Below, in pieces: positions 25,210 to 33,884 of a stretch of DNA of 64,000 bases; the stretch's first letter is position 1; each line of letters begins with the position of its first letter. This DNA comes from Roseococcus microcysteis. Its GTDB lineage: Bacteria; Pseudomonadota; Alphaproteobacteria; Acetobacterales; Acetobacteraceae. The DNA lies in the NCBI RefSeq assembly GCF_014764365.1, contig NZ_CP061718.1, positions 2,930,501 through 2,994,500 of the forward strand, in the 5' to 3' direction. The notes beneath the pieces are model-generated. The model saw only the letters and a program-made list of their open reading frames with translations, did no database searches and was not told the DNA's origin. The position numbers were made by a program, and so were the translations under genes.

Positions 25210-26391
25210 TCAGCCCGGGGCAGGTTGCCGGCGCAACAGGAACAGCGCGCCCTCCACCGGGGCGCCCTTCTCCTGGCGGAGCACCGCAGGTTCGCGCCGC
25301 AGCGGCGTGAGGCCCGCCACCTCGGCCAGGGATGCCACATGCGCGGGGTCGTGCCGGAAGCGCAGCCCCTGGCCCAGCTCCACCTGCGCCGCGCCCGTCT
25401 CGATGCTGAACAGCGCCTCGCCCCCCGGCTTCAGCGCGGCCGCGATGGCGGCCAGGGCGGGGGCGAGGTCGCCCAAATAGTTCAGCACATCGGCGGCCGT
25501 GATCAGGTCATAGGCCGCGGCGCGGCGGGGCAGGAAGTCCAGCAGATCCGCCTCGTGCACAGCATCGTAGAGGCCGCGCGCCCGGGCGCGGTCCAGCATC
25601 CGGGGCGAGAGGTCCAGCCCCTCCAGCCGCTTCGCGAAAGGCTTGAGCGCGACGCCCGAAAGCCCGGTGCCGCAGCCCAGGTCCAGCACGCGGCCGCGCG
25701 CGCCGGGTTGCAGCAGCGCCGCCAACAGGGCGGGGGTCTGGTAGTCCAGCGCCTCGGCCAAATCCTGGTCGAAACGGGGGGCGAAGGCGTCGAACATCTC
25801 GCGCACGAAGGCGGCGGGGGCCCGCGGGGGCAGGGGGGCCTCGCCCAGCGCGGCCAGCAGGAAGCCGGCCTGGGCGGCGAGCGGCCCCTTCACGGCCTGG
25901 GCGGCGGCGCGCGCCTCCTCCGCCTCGCCCGCCTGGTGGGCGGCGTGGGCCAGGGTCAGCGCCACCTCGGGCGAGGCGGGCGCGAGCCGGTGCGCCTCGC
26001 GCAGCGGGCCCAGCGCCGCTTCCGGCTGCCCGCCCGCGGTCAGCACCTGGCCCAGATTCCGCAGGCTGGTGACGTCATCGGGCTCGCGTTCCAGCGCGGC
26101 CTGGAGGGTGGCCACGGCCTCGGGCAGCATCCCATGGGCCGCCAGGGCCGCGCCATGGTTGGCCAGGTAGATGGCGCTGTCGGGCATCACGGCCAGCGCC
26201 CGGGCGGAATGCTCCACCGCCGCCGCCGTGTCGCCGCGTTGCAGGGCGCAGACGGAGAGCAGGTTCTCCGCATCCGGGTGGCCGGGGGCGAGGCGCAGCG
26301 CGCGGCGGTAGAGGCTCTCCGCCTCCTCCACCTTGCCGGCGCGGTGGCGTTCCGCGCCCCGGCGCAGCAGGTCTTGGGCCGTGATCTTCAT
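25210..26391 (-). CDS. TPR-repeat SAM-dependent methyltransferase
   Basis: A 393-residue fusion. Residues about 1-150 hold four TPR units (ESLYRRALRLAPGHPDAENLL, then SARALAVMPDSAIYL, QAALEREPDDVTSLRNLG, REAHRLAPASPEVALTLA). Residues about 200-390 are a class I methyltransferase with VLDLGCGTGLSGVAL (motif I) and LEGLDLSPRML, and a methyl-acceptor domain close to C-20-type proteins. The TPRs should dock a protein partner that brings the substrate. It starts at ATG 26391, divergent from the Bug gene at 26490, and lies 58 nt upstream of the anchored SDR. Confidence 0.85.
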   Translation of the reverse strand: MKITAQDLLRRGAERHRAGKVEEAESLYRRALRLAPGHPDAENLLSVCALQRGDTAAAVEHSARALAVMPDSAIYLANHGAALAAHGMLPEAVATLQAALEREPDDVTSLRNLGQVLTAGGQPEAALGPLREAHRLAPASPEVALTLAHAAHQAGEAEEARAAAQAVKGPLAAQAGFLLAALGEAPLPPRAPAAFVREMFDAFAPRFDQDLAEALDYQTPALLAALLQPGARGRVLDLGCGTGLSGVALKPFAKRLEGLDLSPRMLDRARARGLYDAVHEADLLDFLPRRAAAYDLITAADVLNYLGDLAPALAAIAAALKPGGEALFSIETGAAQVELGQGLRFRHDPAHVASLAEVAGLTPLRREPAVLRQEKGAPVEGALFLLRRQPAPG

Positions 26392-26489
26392 GGGTCATCC
26401 TATGCGCGGCGAAACGCCCTATTGCAAACCTGGGGGGCGAAACCAAAACATCCCCAGTCATCCTCGAAATCCCCCCGGGAGAAACCTCC

Positions 26490-27470
26490 ATGTCGCAATT
26501 CACGCGCCGCGCCCTGCCGGCGCTCGGTCTTGGGCTGGCCGCCCCTGCCATCGCCTCGGCCCAGTCCTTCCCGACGCGCAACCTCAGCATCGTGGTGCCC
26601 TTCGCGGCCGGTGGCCCGACCGACACGGTGGCGCGGCTGGTGGCCCAGGGGATGACGGCCAATCTCGGCCAGAACGTGATCGTGGAGAATGTGGCGGGCG
26701 CCGGCGGCTCGCTGGGTGCCCAGCGCACGGCCCAGGCGCGGCCCGACGGCTACTCCCTGCTGGTCCACCACATCGGGATGAGCACCATCCCCACCCTGTA
26801 TCGCCGCCTGGCCTATGACCCGGTGAACGGGTTCGAGACCATCGGCCTCATCACCGAAGTGCCCATGACCATCGTGGCGCGGCGCGATTTCCCGGCCAAC
26901 AACCTCCAGGAACTGATCGAGGTGGTGCGCCGCGACCGTGAGCGCATCAACCTCGCCAATGCCGGCATCGGCGCGGCCTCGCACCTCTGCGGCCTGCTGT
27001 TCCAGTCGGCGCTGAACGTGCCGCTGACCACGGTGCCCTATCGCGGCACGGCGCCGGCCATGGCGGACCTGATGGGCGGCCGCGTGGACATCCTCTGCGA
27101 CCAGACGACCAACACCACCCAGCAGATCTCGGCTGGCCAGGTGCGCGCCTATGCCGTGACGACGCGCGAGCGCGTGTCGGCCCTGGGTGACCTGCCCACC
27201 GCCGCCGAGGCCGGGCTGCCGGGCTTCGAGGTCAGCGTGTGGCACGGCATGTATGCCCCGCGCGGCACGCCCGCGCCCGTGGTGGAGCGCCTGTCCCAGG
27301 CCCTGCAGGCCGCGCTGCGCGAGCCCTCGCTGATCGAGCGCTTCGCCGCGCTGGGCACCGCCCCGGTGGCGCAGGAGCGCGCGACGCCCGCCGCCCACCG
27401 CGAGTTCTGGCAGGCGGACATCGCCCGCTGGCGCCCGGTGATCCAGGCCGCGGGCCAGTTCGCGGACTGA
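26490..27470 (+). CDS. Bug/TctC-family periplasmic solute-binding protein
   Basis: A 326-residue receptor with a twin-hydrophobic signal peptide (MSQFTRRALPALGLGLAAPA, cleavage after IASAQ). Family motifs are present: LSIVVPFAAGGPTDTVARL, VENVAGAGGSLG, LANAGIGAASHL, VPYRGTAPAMADLMGG and LPTAAEAGLPGF. GGRVDILCDQ marks the ligand-site strand. It has no permease genes nearby, as is common for orphan Bug proteins. AGAAACCTCC precedes the ATG only weakly. An intrinsic terminator lies just after its stop. Confidence 0.9.
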   Translation: MSQFTRRALPALGLGLAAPAIASAQSFPTRNLSIVVPFAAGGPTDTVARLVAQGMTANLGQNVIVENVAGAGGSLGAQRTAQARPDGYSLLVHHIGMSTIPTLYRRLAYDPVNGFETIGLITEVPMTIVARRDFPANNLQELIEVVRRDRERINLANAGIGAASHLCGLLFQSALNVPLTTVPYRGTAPAMADLMGGRVDILCDQTTNTTQQISAGQVRAYAVTTRERVSALGDLPTAAEAGLPGFEVSVWHGMYAPRGTPAPVVERLSQALQAALREPSLIERFAALGTAPVAQERATPAAHREFWQADIARWRPVIQAAGQFAD

Positions 27471-27479
27471 TATGCGTGG

Positions 27480-27504
27480 GGGCGGGGCGCCATGCCCCGC
27501 CCTT
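27480..27504. terminator. Terminator hairpin between two convergent Bug genes
   Basis: GGGCGGGGC (27480-27488) pairs perfectly with GCCCCGCCC (27494-27502), loop GCCAT, followed by TTG. It lies 9 nt after the stop of the plus-strand Bug gene and 8 nt before the end of the minus-strand one, so it may serve both directions. Confidence 0.7.
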
Positions 27505-27511
27505 GCCGCCC

Positions 27512-28477
27512 TCAATCGGCGGTGATGCCGGCCTCGCGCACCAGCGAGGTCCACATGGCGCGGTCCTCGCGCAGCTTGGCATCCAGCTCCGCCCCCGGGG
27601 CGAAGCGCGGGAAGGTGCCCAGGCTGGTGAGCGTCCGCGGCAGGTCGGTGTTCTCGAAGACCCAGCGGAGGTTGTCCTCCAGCCGCTGCCGGATGGGCGC
27701 CGGGGTGGCGGTGGGCGCCGCGATGCCCTGCCAGCTGGCGAAGACCCAGTCCATGCCCTGTTCGCGCACCGTCGGCACGTCCGGCAATTGCGGGTGGCGC
27801 TCGGCCGAGGTGATGCCGATGACGCGCACGCGCCCGCCCTCATGCGCCCCGCGCACCACGCTGTAGCCGTCCAGCATCATCTGCGTGCGGCCGCCCAGCA
27901 GGTCCTGGAGGGCGGGGGCGGAGCCGCGATAGGGCACATGCACGATGTCCACGCGGGCCTGGCGCTTCCACACCTCGAAGGCCAGATGCGGCACGCCGCC
28001 CGAGCCGCCGGAGCCGAAATTCAGCTCGCCCGGCCGCGCCCTCGCCGCCGCGATCAGGTCCGGGACGGTGCGGATGGGGCTGTCGGCATTCACCACGAAG
28101 ACCAGCGGGCCCAGGGTGATCTGCCCCACGAAACGGAAATCGCGCGAGGTGTCGAAGGTCAGGTTGGGGAACAGCGCATGCGTCATGGCGAAGTTGCCGA
28201 CATTGCCCTGGAACAGGGTGTTGCCGTCGGGCGGCGCCTTGCTGACGAAATCCATGGCGATGTTGCCATTGTTGCCGGCGCGGTTGTCGATCACGACGGG
28301 CTGGCCCAGCCGCTCGCTCCAGCGCTGCGCGATGGGGCGGGCCAGGGCGTCCACGCCGCCGCCGGCGGGAAAACCCACCACGACGCGGATGGTGCCCGAT
28401 TGGGCGCGCAGGATGCCGGGGGCGGCCAGCAGGGTGGCGGCAGGCGCGATCAGCGCCGCGCGGCGGGTCAAGGACAT
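27512..28477 (-). CDS. Bug/TctC-family periplasmic solute-binding protein
   Basis: A 321-residue paralogue of the preceding receptor, in convergent orientation. A signal peptide (MSLTRRAALIAPAATLLAAP, cut after RAQ) is followed by IRVVVGFPAGGGVDALARP, VIDNRAGNNGNIAMDFV, FGSGGSGGVPHLAFE, VPYRGSAPALQDLLGGRTQ and LPDVPTVREQGM. Divergence from the 26490 copy is high, so this is not a recent duplication and the ligands probably differ. It has its own start at ATG 28477 with GGAGG (about 28487) upstream. No TctAB permease genes adjoin. Confidence 0.9.
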   Translation of the reverse strand: MSLTRRAALIAPAATLLAAPGILRAQSGTIRVVVGFPAGGGVDALARPIAQRWSERLGQPVVIDNRAGNNGNIAMDFVSKAPPDGNTLFQGNVGNFAMTHALFPNLTFDTSRDFRFVGQITLGPLVFVVNADSPIRTVPDLIAAARARPGELNFGSGGSGGVPHLAFEVWKRQARVDIVHVPYRGSAPALQDLLGGRTQMMLDGYSVVRGAHEGGRVRVIGITSAERHPQLPDVPTVREQGMDWVFASWQGIAAPTATPAPIRQRLEDNLRWVFENTDLPRTLTSLGTFPRFAPGAELDAKLREDRAMWTSLVREAGITAD

Positions 28478-28640
28478 GATTTTTCCTCCGGTTTATTGTC
28501 CGGAAGGCTGGCCGCTGGCGAGGGCCGATGCAAGCCCGGCATGCCAAGACGAATCCGCAAATTTCCGCGATGCTGGAACCGAACGCCTGGGAGCCATGGC
28601 ATGATGCGACGACCCCGACCCGTGCCGGCCCGGTAGCCTG

Positions 28641-30055
28641 ATGGCGAAGGAACGCACCCGCTTCGTCTGCCAGTCCTGCGGCGCCGTCCATCCCAAGTGG
28701 CAGGGCCGCTGCGATGGCTGCGGCGAATGGAACACCCTGGTCGAGGAAGCCGCCCGCACCGGACCCGGCCCCGGCGCCAAGGCGCCGCCTGGCAAGGGCA
28801 TCACCATCCTGGGGCTTCAGGGCGAGACCGCGCCCCCGCCCCGCCACCTGACCGGCATCGCGGAGCTGGACCGCGTGCTGGGCGGCGGCTTCGTCCCGGC
28901 CTCGGCCGTGCTGGTGGGGGGGACCCGGGCATCGGCAAGTCCACCATCCTGTTGCAGGCGGCGGCGCGGATGGCCGGCGCGGGCAAGCGCGTCCTCTACA
29001 TCTCGGGCGAGGAGGCGGTGGCGCAGGTGCGGCTGCGCGCCCAGCGCCTGGGGCTCACCGACAGCCCGATGGGATTGGCCTCGGCCAGTGCGCTGCGCGA
29101 CATCACGGCCACGCTGGAGCATGAGCGCGAGGCCGCGCTGGTGGTGATCGATTCCATCCAGACCATGTGGCTGGACACGCTGGATTCCGCGCCGGGCACG
29201 GTGGCCCAGGTGCGCGCCTGCTCCAACGAGTTGATCCGGCTGGCGAAGTCCCGCGGTTTCGCGCTGGTGCTGGTGGGGCATGTGACGAAGGAGGGCACCC
29301 TGGCCGGCCCCCGCGTGCTGGAGCACATGGTGGACGCCACCCTCTATTTCGAAGGCGACCGAGGGCATCAATTCCGCATCCTGCGCGCGGTGAAGAACCG
29401 CTTCGGCGCCACGGACGAGATCGGGGTCTTCGAGATGACCGAGGGCGGGCTGATGGAAGTCCCCAACCCCTCGGCCCTCTTCCTGGCCGAGCGGCGCGGC
29501 AACATCTCGGGCAGCGCGGTCTTCGCGGGGCTGGAGGGCACGCGGCCCGTGCTGGTGGAGGTGCAGGCGCTGCTGGCCCCTTCCTCGGGCGGCTCGCCGC
29601 GCCGGCAGGTGGTGGGCTGGGATGGCGGGCGGCTCAACATGCTGCTGGCGGTGCTGGAGGCGCGCTGCAACCTCACCTTCGCCCAGGCCGATGTCTATCT
29701 GAACATCGCGGGCGGGCTTCGCATCAACGAGCCGGCGGCGGATCTGGCCGTGGCCGCCGCCCTGGTCTCCGCCATGACCGACCGGCCCACGGAGCCCGAT
29801 GCCGTCTATTTCGGCGAGGTGGGCCTCTCCGGCGAGGTCCGGCAGGTCTCCCAGGCCGAGCAGCGCCTGCGGGAGGCCCAGAAACTGGGCTTCGGCCAGG
29901 CCGTGCTGCCGCGCCGTGTGGCGCGCGGTTCCAAGCAGCCCGCCCCGGTGGAGGGGCTGCGGCTGACCGAGATCGGGCACTTGGCGGACCTGGTCGCGCC
30001 CTTCGCGGCGCAGACGGTGCGGCGCCGCTCCGGGGCCAAGGGTGACGCGGGGTGA
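28641..30055 (+). pseudogene. radA: DNA repair protein RadA, frameshifted at the Walker A motif
   Basis: RadA is a RecA-like branch-migration ATPase with an N-terminal zinc finger and a Lon-type C domain. The zinc finger reads CQSCGAVHPKWQGRCDGC (residues about 10-27). The frame breaks at the G run 28916-28922: the first frame gives VLVGGTRAS, while the next frame gives GDPGIGKSTILLQ, the Walker A motif. One G is missing (seven, eight expected). Beyond it everything is intact: VVIDSIQTMW (Walker B), the RadA-specific KNRFGATDEIG, and the Lon-like domain to 30055. Sequencing error is the likely cause. Confidence 0.88.
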
Positions 30056-30080
30056 CGCCCCGGCTATACCGCGCCGCATC

Positions 30081-30641
30081 ATGACCTGGGTCGATGGCGT
30101 CCTCCTCTTCGTGATGGTGATTTCCGCCATCCTCTCCCTCCTGCGCGGTTTCGTGCAGGAATTCCTGGGCGTGGCCGCCTGGATCGGCGCGGCCTTCGCG
30201 GCCTTCGCGCTCCAGGAAAGCCTCACGCCCCTGCTGGCCGGCGTGGTGGAGCCCGACTGGCTGGCCGATGCCATCGTCATCGGCGGCACCTTCCTGGTGG
30301 TGCTGATCGTGCTGAAGCTGGTCATCCACGCCATCGCCGGCCGGGTGCAGGACAGCGCGCTGGGCGGGCTGGACCGTTCGCTGGGCTTCCTCTTCGGCCT
30401 GGCGCGCGGCGCCTTCCTGGCGGTGCTGGCCTATGTCATCGCCGGGCTCTTCGTGCCGGCGGTGGACCGCTGGCCGGAGCCGGTGCGGGACGCCATGGCC
30501 CTGCCCTATGTGGTCGAGGGCGCGCGCTGGCTTGCGGACCGCCTCCCGCAGGAGTATCGCCCGCGCATAGCAGAACCGCCCGAGCGCCGCATGCCCACGC
30601 AGGATGACCTGTTGCGCCCGCCCGCCCGCGACCGCATCTGA
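30081..30641 (+). CDS. cvpA: CvpA-family membrane protein
   Basis: A 186-residue protein with four membrane helices in the first 150 residues (MTWVDGVLLFVMVISAILSL is helix 1; FVQEFLGVAAWIGAAFAAF, helix 2; then AIVIGGTFLVVLIVLKLVI and FGLARGAFLAVLAYVIAGL). The CvpA signature RGFVQEFLG and the DRSLGFLFGLARG element are clear. CvpA homologues precede purF in many proteobacteria, exactly as here (5 nt before purF), and support envelope integrity by an undefined route. ATG 30081 is preferred over the earlier in-frame codon at 30042, which lies within the radA end. Confidence 0.88.
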   Translation: MTWVDGVLLFVMVISAILSLLRGFVQEFLGVAAWIGAAFAAFALQESLTPLLAGVVEPDWLADAIVIGGTFLVVLIVLKLVIHAIAGRVQDSALGGLDRSLGFLFGLARGAFLAVLAYVIAGLFVPAVDRWPEPVRDAMALPYVVEGARWLADRLPQEYRPRIAEPPERRMPTQDDLLRPPARDRI

Positions 30642-30646
30642 AGGTC

Positions 30647-32128
30647 ATGCGCATGCCCCAAGCCGAAACCCTCTCCTCTCCCCACGGCCTGGGGAATGAC
30701 GACGACCATTTCCACGAGGAATGCGGCGTCATCGGTGTCTGGAACGGCAAGGACGCCGCGGCGCTGACCGCGCTCGGCCTGCATGCGCTGCAGCACCGGG
30801 GCCAGGAGGCCTCGGGCATCGTGGCGCTGAGCGAGAAGGGCGAGTTCCATTCCCATCGCGGCCTCGGCCTGGTGGGCGACATCTTCGGCGATGCCAAGGT
30901 GATGGCGGGCCTCCCTGGTACCGCCGCCTGCGGCCACAACCGCTACGCCACCACGGGCGAGACGGCGCTGCGCAACGTCCAGCCCCTCTACGCGGATTTC
31001 GAGTTCGGCGGCCTCGCCGTGGCGCATAACGGCAACCTGACCAATGCCGGCCAGTTGCGCCGCGCCCTGGTCCGCCGCGGCTGCCTCTTCCAGTCCAGCA
31101 CGGACAGCGAGGTCTTCGTCCACCTCATCGCCATCAGCCTCTATTCCAACGTGGTGGACCGGCTGATTGACGCGCTGAAGCAGGTCCAGGGCGCCTATTC
31201 GCTGGTGGCGCTGCACAATGGCGCGCTGATCGGCGCGCGGGACCCGCTGGGCGTGCGCCCCCTGGTGCTGGGCAAGCTGAACGAGGGCTGGGTGCTGGCC
31301 AGCGAAACCTGCGCGCTGGACATCGTGGGCGCCGAATTCGTCCGCGACATCGAGCCGGGCGAGATCGTCGTCATCAACGACGAGGGCATCCGCAGCCTCA
31401 ACCCCATGCAGCCCGCCCCGTCGCGCTTCTGCATCTTCGAATACATCTACTTCGCCCGGCCGGATTCGGTGGTCGAGGGCACGCCCGTCTATGAGACGCG
31501 CAAGCGCATCGGCGCCGAACTGGCCCGCGAAAGCCATGTGGCGGCCGATGTGGTCGTGCCCGTGCCCGACAGCGGCGTGCCGGCGGCCATGGGCTATGCC
31601 ATCGAGGCGGGGGTTCCCTTCGAGCTCGGCATCATCCGCAACCATTATGTGGGCCGCACCTTCATCGAGCCGACGGACCAGATCCGCCACCTGGGCGTGA
31701 AGCTCAAGCACAGCGCCAACCGCGCCATGCTGGAGGGCAAGCGCGTGATCCTGGTGGATGACAGCATCGTGCGCGGCACAACCTCGAAGAAGATCGTGGA
31801 GATGGTCCGCAACGCCGGCGCGGCCGAGGTGCACATGCGCATCTCCTCGCCGCCCACCACCCATTCCTGCTTCTACGGGATTGATACGCCGGAGCGCGCG
31901 CAGCTTCTCGCCGCCCAGCATGACCTGGAGGCCATGGCCAAGCTGATCGGCGTGGACAGCCTCGCTTTCATCTCGCTGGACGGGCTGTATCGCGCCCTGG
32001 GCCGCCCGGGGCGTGACGCCGCGAGCCCGGCCTATTGCGACGCCTGCTTCACCGGCGACTACGCCATCCCGCTGACCGATTGGTCCAACGCGCCCGAATC
32101 CAAGGCCAAGGCCGCCATCCCCGCATGA
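30647..32128 (+). CDS. purF: Amidophosphoribosyltransferase
   Basis: PurF makes 5-phosphoribosylamine from PRPP and glutamine, the first step of purine synthesis. The Ntn-type N-terminal Cys (HEECGVIGVW) lies behind a 25-residue propeptide, the usual layout of the Fe-S, autoprocessed type. Next come LQHRGQEASGI and HNRYATTG. The PRPP loop is VILVDDSIVRGTTSKKI, and YCDACFTGDY is near the end. The length of 493 residues is normal. ATG 30647 has a second ATG at 30653. The stop overlaps the next start (ATGA, 32125). Confidence 0.95.
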   Translation: MRMPQAETLSSPHGLGNDDDHFHEECGVIGVWNGKDAAALTALGLHALQHRGQEASGIVALSEKGEFHSHRGLGLVGDIFGDAKVMAGLPGTAACGHNRYATTGETALRNVQPLYADFEFGGLAVAHNGNLTNAGQLRRALVRRGCLFQSSTDSEVFVHLIAISLYSNVVDRLIDALKQVQGAYSLVALHNGALIGARDPLGVRPLVLGKLNEGWVLASETCALDIVGAEFVRDIEPGEIVVINDEGIRSLNPMQPAPSRFCIFEYIYFARPDSVVEGTPVYETRKRIGAELARESHVAADVVVPVPDSGVPAAMGYAIEAGVPFELGIIRNHYVGRTFIEPTDQIRHLGVKLKHSANRAMLEGKRVILVDDSIVRGTTSKKIVEMVRNAGAAEVHMRISSPPTTHSCFYGIDTPERAQLLAAQHDLEAMAKLIGVDSLAFISLDGLYRALGRPGRDAASPAYCDACFTGDYAIPLTDWSNAPESKAKAAIPA

Positions 32129-32829
32129 ACGACACGACACTGAAGGGGCAGGTGGCGCTGGTCACCGGCGCCTCGCGCGGGATCGGCCGCGCCACGGCCT
32201 TGGCACTGGCCGCGCGCGGCGCCCATGTGGTGCTGACCGCCCGCACCCAGGGCGCGCTGGAGGAGGCGGATGACGCCATCCGCGCCATCGGCGGCAGCGC
32301 GACCCTGCTGCCGCTCGACCTCATCCGCGAGGCCGACCAGATGGACGCCATCGGCCCCTCGCTGGTGGAACGCTTCGGCCGGCTGGACATCCTGGTGCAT
32401 GCGGCGGGGCATCTCGCCCGCCTGACGCCGGCCGCGCATATCGTGCCCAAGGACTGGTCGGACAGCCTGGCGGTGAACGCCACCGCCGCTTGGCGCCTGA
32501 TCCGCACTTGCGACCCGCCGTTGCGCGCCGCGCCTGCCGGGCGCGCCCTGTTCCTGACCGACGGCCAGGCGGACCAGGCCTATTGGGGCCTCTATGGCGC
32601 GGCCAAGGCGGCGGCGGCGCATCTGGTGGGCTGCTGGGCGGCCGAGGTCGCCCGCACCCCGCTGCGCGTGGCGCTGCTGGACCCGGGGCCGGTGAACACC
32701 AAGCTGCGCTCCTTCGCCTTCCCGGGCGAGGACCCGGCCTCCATCCGCCAGCCCGAGGCGGTGGGCGAGGCCATCGCGTCCCTGGTCGCGGGCGGTGACA
32801 TCGCGCAGGGCGCGACGATCCGCATCTAA
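32125..32829 (+). CDS. SDR-family oxidoreductase downstream of purF
   Basis: A 234-residue SDR with TGASRGIGRATALALA (cofactor), ILVHAAGHLARL (AAG in place of NAG), LFLTDGQADQ and YWGLYGAAKAAAAHL, giving a YXXXK pair. The catalytic Ser position is Thr/Asp in FLTDG. The C-terminal domain is short and ends in GATIRI without the usual VDGG. It overlaps purF by 4 nt, so it is co-translated, a placement seen in alphaproteobacteria. The substrate is unknown. Its end overlaps the convergent octopine-dehydrogenase-like gene by 4 nt. Confidence 0.82.
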   Translation: MNDTTLKGQVALVTGASRGIGRATALALAARGAHVVLTARTQGALEEADDAIRAIGGSATLLPLDLIREADQMDAIGPSLVERFGRLDILVHAAGHLARLTPAAHIVPKDWSDSLAVNATAAWRLIRTCDPPLRAAPAGRALFLTDGQADQAYWGLYGAAKAAAAHLVGCWAAEVARTPLRVALLDPGPVNTKLRSFAFPGEDPASIRQPEAVGEAIASLVAGGDIAQGATIRI

Positions 32830-33767
32830 CCCAAGGCGCGGGCCAGCGTCGGCCCGTCCAGCGCCGCCAGCACCGGGTGGGGGGACGCCCCGCCCCCCAT
32901 GCCCGCCTTCAGGATGGCCAGCGCCCCGCCCAGCAGCGGCAGGGGTGTGCGCGTGGCGCGGCCCAAGGCGGCCAGGAATTCCAGCCCGTGCAAGGTCTCG
33001 GCCAGGGGCGGGTCGGCCAAGGCGCCCGTGCCGGCCAGCAGCTCATCGAGGCCCGGCAGCACGCGCCCGCAGGCGGCGGCCAGCGCGTCGCGCTCCCGCC
33101 CGAAGGCGGCCAGCAGGCGGAGCGGGGCCTCCTCCATCCGCGCGGGGGCCAGCAGCCGCGCGGCGCCGACCAAGGCCATGGGGTCGGCCAGCCCCGCCGC
33201 CAGCATGTCGGGCAGCGGGTCCACCGGCACGGCGAAGATGCGCCCGGTCAGCGCCGCCAGGGCCGGCGCCGCGGCGGCCGGCAGCCCGGCCAGCCAGAGG
33301 CGCGGCCGCTGCCCCGTCACCAAAAGGCTGCCATCGCCATGGCGTTGCGCCAGCAGGGGCAGGGCGGGCAGGGCGCCGATACGCGGCACGCCGCCCCGCG
33401 CCAGCAATTCCCGTTGCAGCAGCAGCGCGGCCAGCCCGCCCGAGGGCGCGAAGATCAGCGCCGGATCACCCCGCAGCGCGCCCGCGATCCGCACCACGCC
33501 GCCCGGCAGCACGGCGGGCGGCAGGCAGATCAGCACCGCATCGGCGCCCTCCATGGCCCGGCCGAGATCGGCCGCCACGCGCACCGGCCAGCGCCCGGCC
33601 AGGGCGCCGCGCGTCGTCACCGAACCCAGGATGTGCCGCGTGCCGCCGCCGCGCGGCGACCACAGCACCGCCTCATGCCCCCGCGCGGCCGCCAGGGCGG
33701 CCATGGCGGTGCCCGCCGGCCCCGCGCCCAGCACCGCGACTCGCAGGGGTTTCCCGGCCGGTTCCAT
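32826..33767 (-). CDS. NAD(P)-binding octopine/nopaline-dehydrogenase-like protein
   Basis: A 313-residue protein. An N-terminal Rossmann fold (LRVAVLGAGPAGTAMAALAA, GXGXXG, then RGHEAVLWSPRGG) resembles GpsA and the octopine dehydrogenase family. It is followed by ADAVLICLPPAVLPG and a C-terminal helical domain with DPLPDMLAAGLADP. I see no clear catalytic His-Asp pair of octopine dehydrogenase, so the reaction is open. It is not a convincing glycerol-3-phosphate dehydrogenase, because the GXXK and NX(L/M) motifs are missing. ATG 33767 fits the fold; the frame upstream adds only Arg-rich residues. It stands alone, divergent from the acyltransferase. Confidence 0.68.
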   Translation of the reverse strand: MEPAGKPLRVAVLGAGPAGTAMAALAAARGHEAVLWSPRGGGTRHILGSVTTRGALAGRWPVRVAADLGRAMEGADAVLICLPPAVLPGGVVRIAGALRGDPALIFAPSGGLAALLLQRELLARGGVPRIGALPALPLLAQRHGDGSLLVTGQRPRLWLAGLPAAAAPALAALTGRIFAVPVDPLPDMLAAGLADPMALVGAARLLAPARMEEAPLRLLAAFGRERDALAAACGRVLPGLDELLAGTGALADPPLAETLHGLEFLAALGRATRTPLPLLGGALAILKAGMGGGASPHPVLAALDGPTLARALG

Positions 33768-33884
33768 CGCGCGACATTGCGGCCTGCGCGCCGGGCGCGA
33801 CAACCCCGGGTTCGGTGGCAGGCTTCATCATCTTGTCGCCATCCCGTCATTGCCTTGACCCCATGGATGCGGATAGCTGCCCGG

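Noticed and set aside
28905-28935. Programmed ribosomal frameshifting in radA
   Set aside because: There is a G run but no downstream stem-loop or pseudoknot and no known RadA precedent. The same kind of indel occurs in unrelated genes of the window, so sequence error is simpler.
32826-33767. Calling the dehydrogenase-like gene gpsA
   Set aside because: The Rossmann motif is shared, but the GpsA catalytic Lys region and its C-terminal motifs are not seen.
32877-33884. A long plus-strand open frame leading into the acyltransferase
   Set aside because: It is antisense to the dehydrogenase-like gene, and its translation is Gln/Arg/His-rich with no domain. Only the part from about 33885 is coding.
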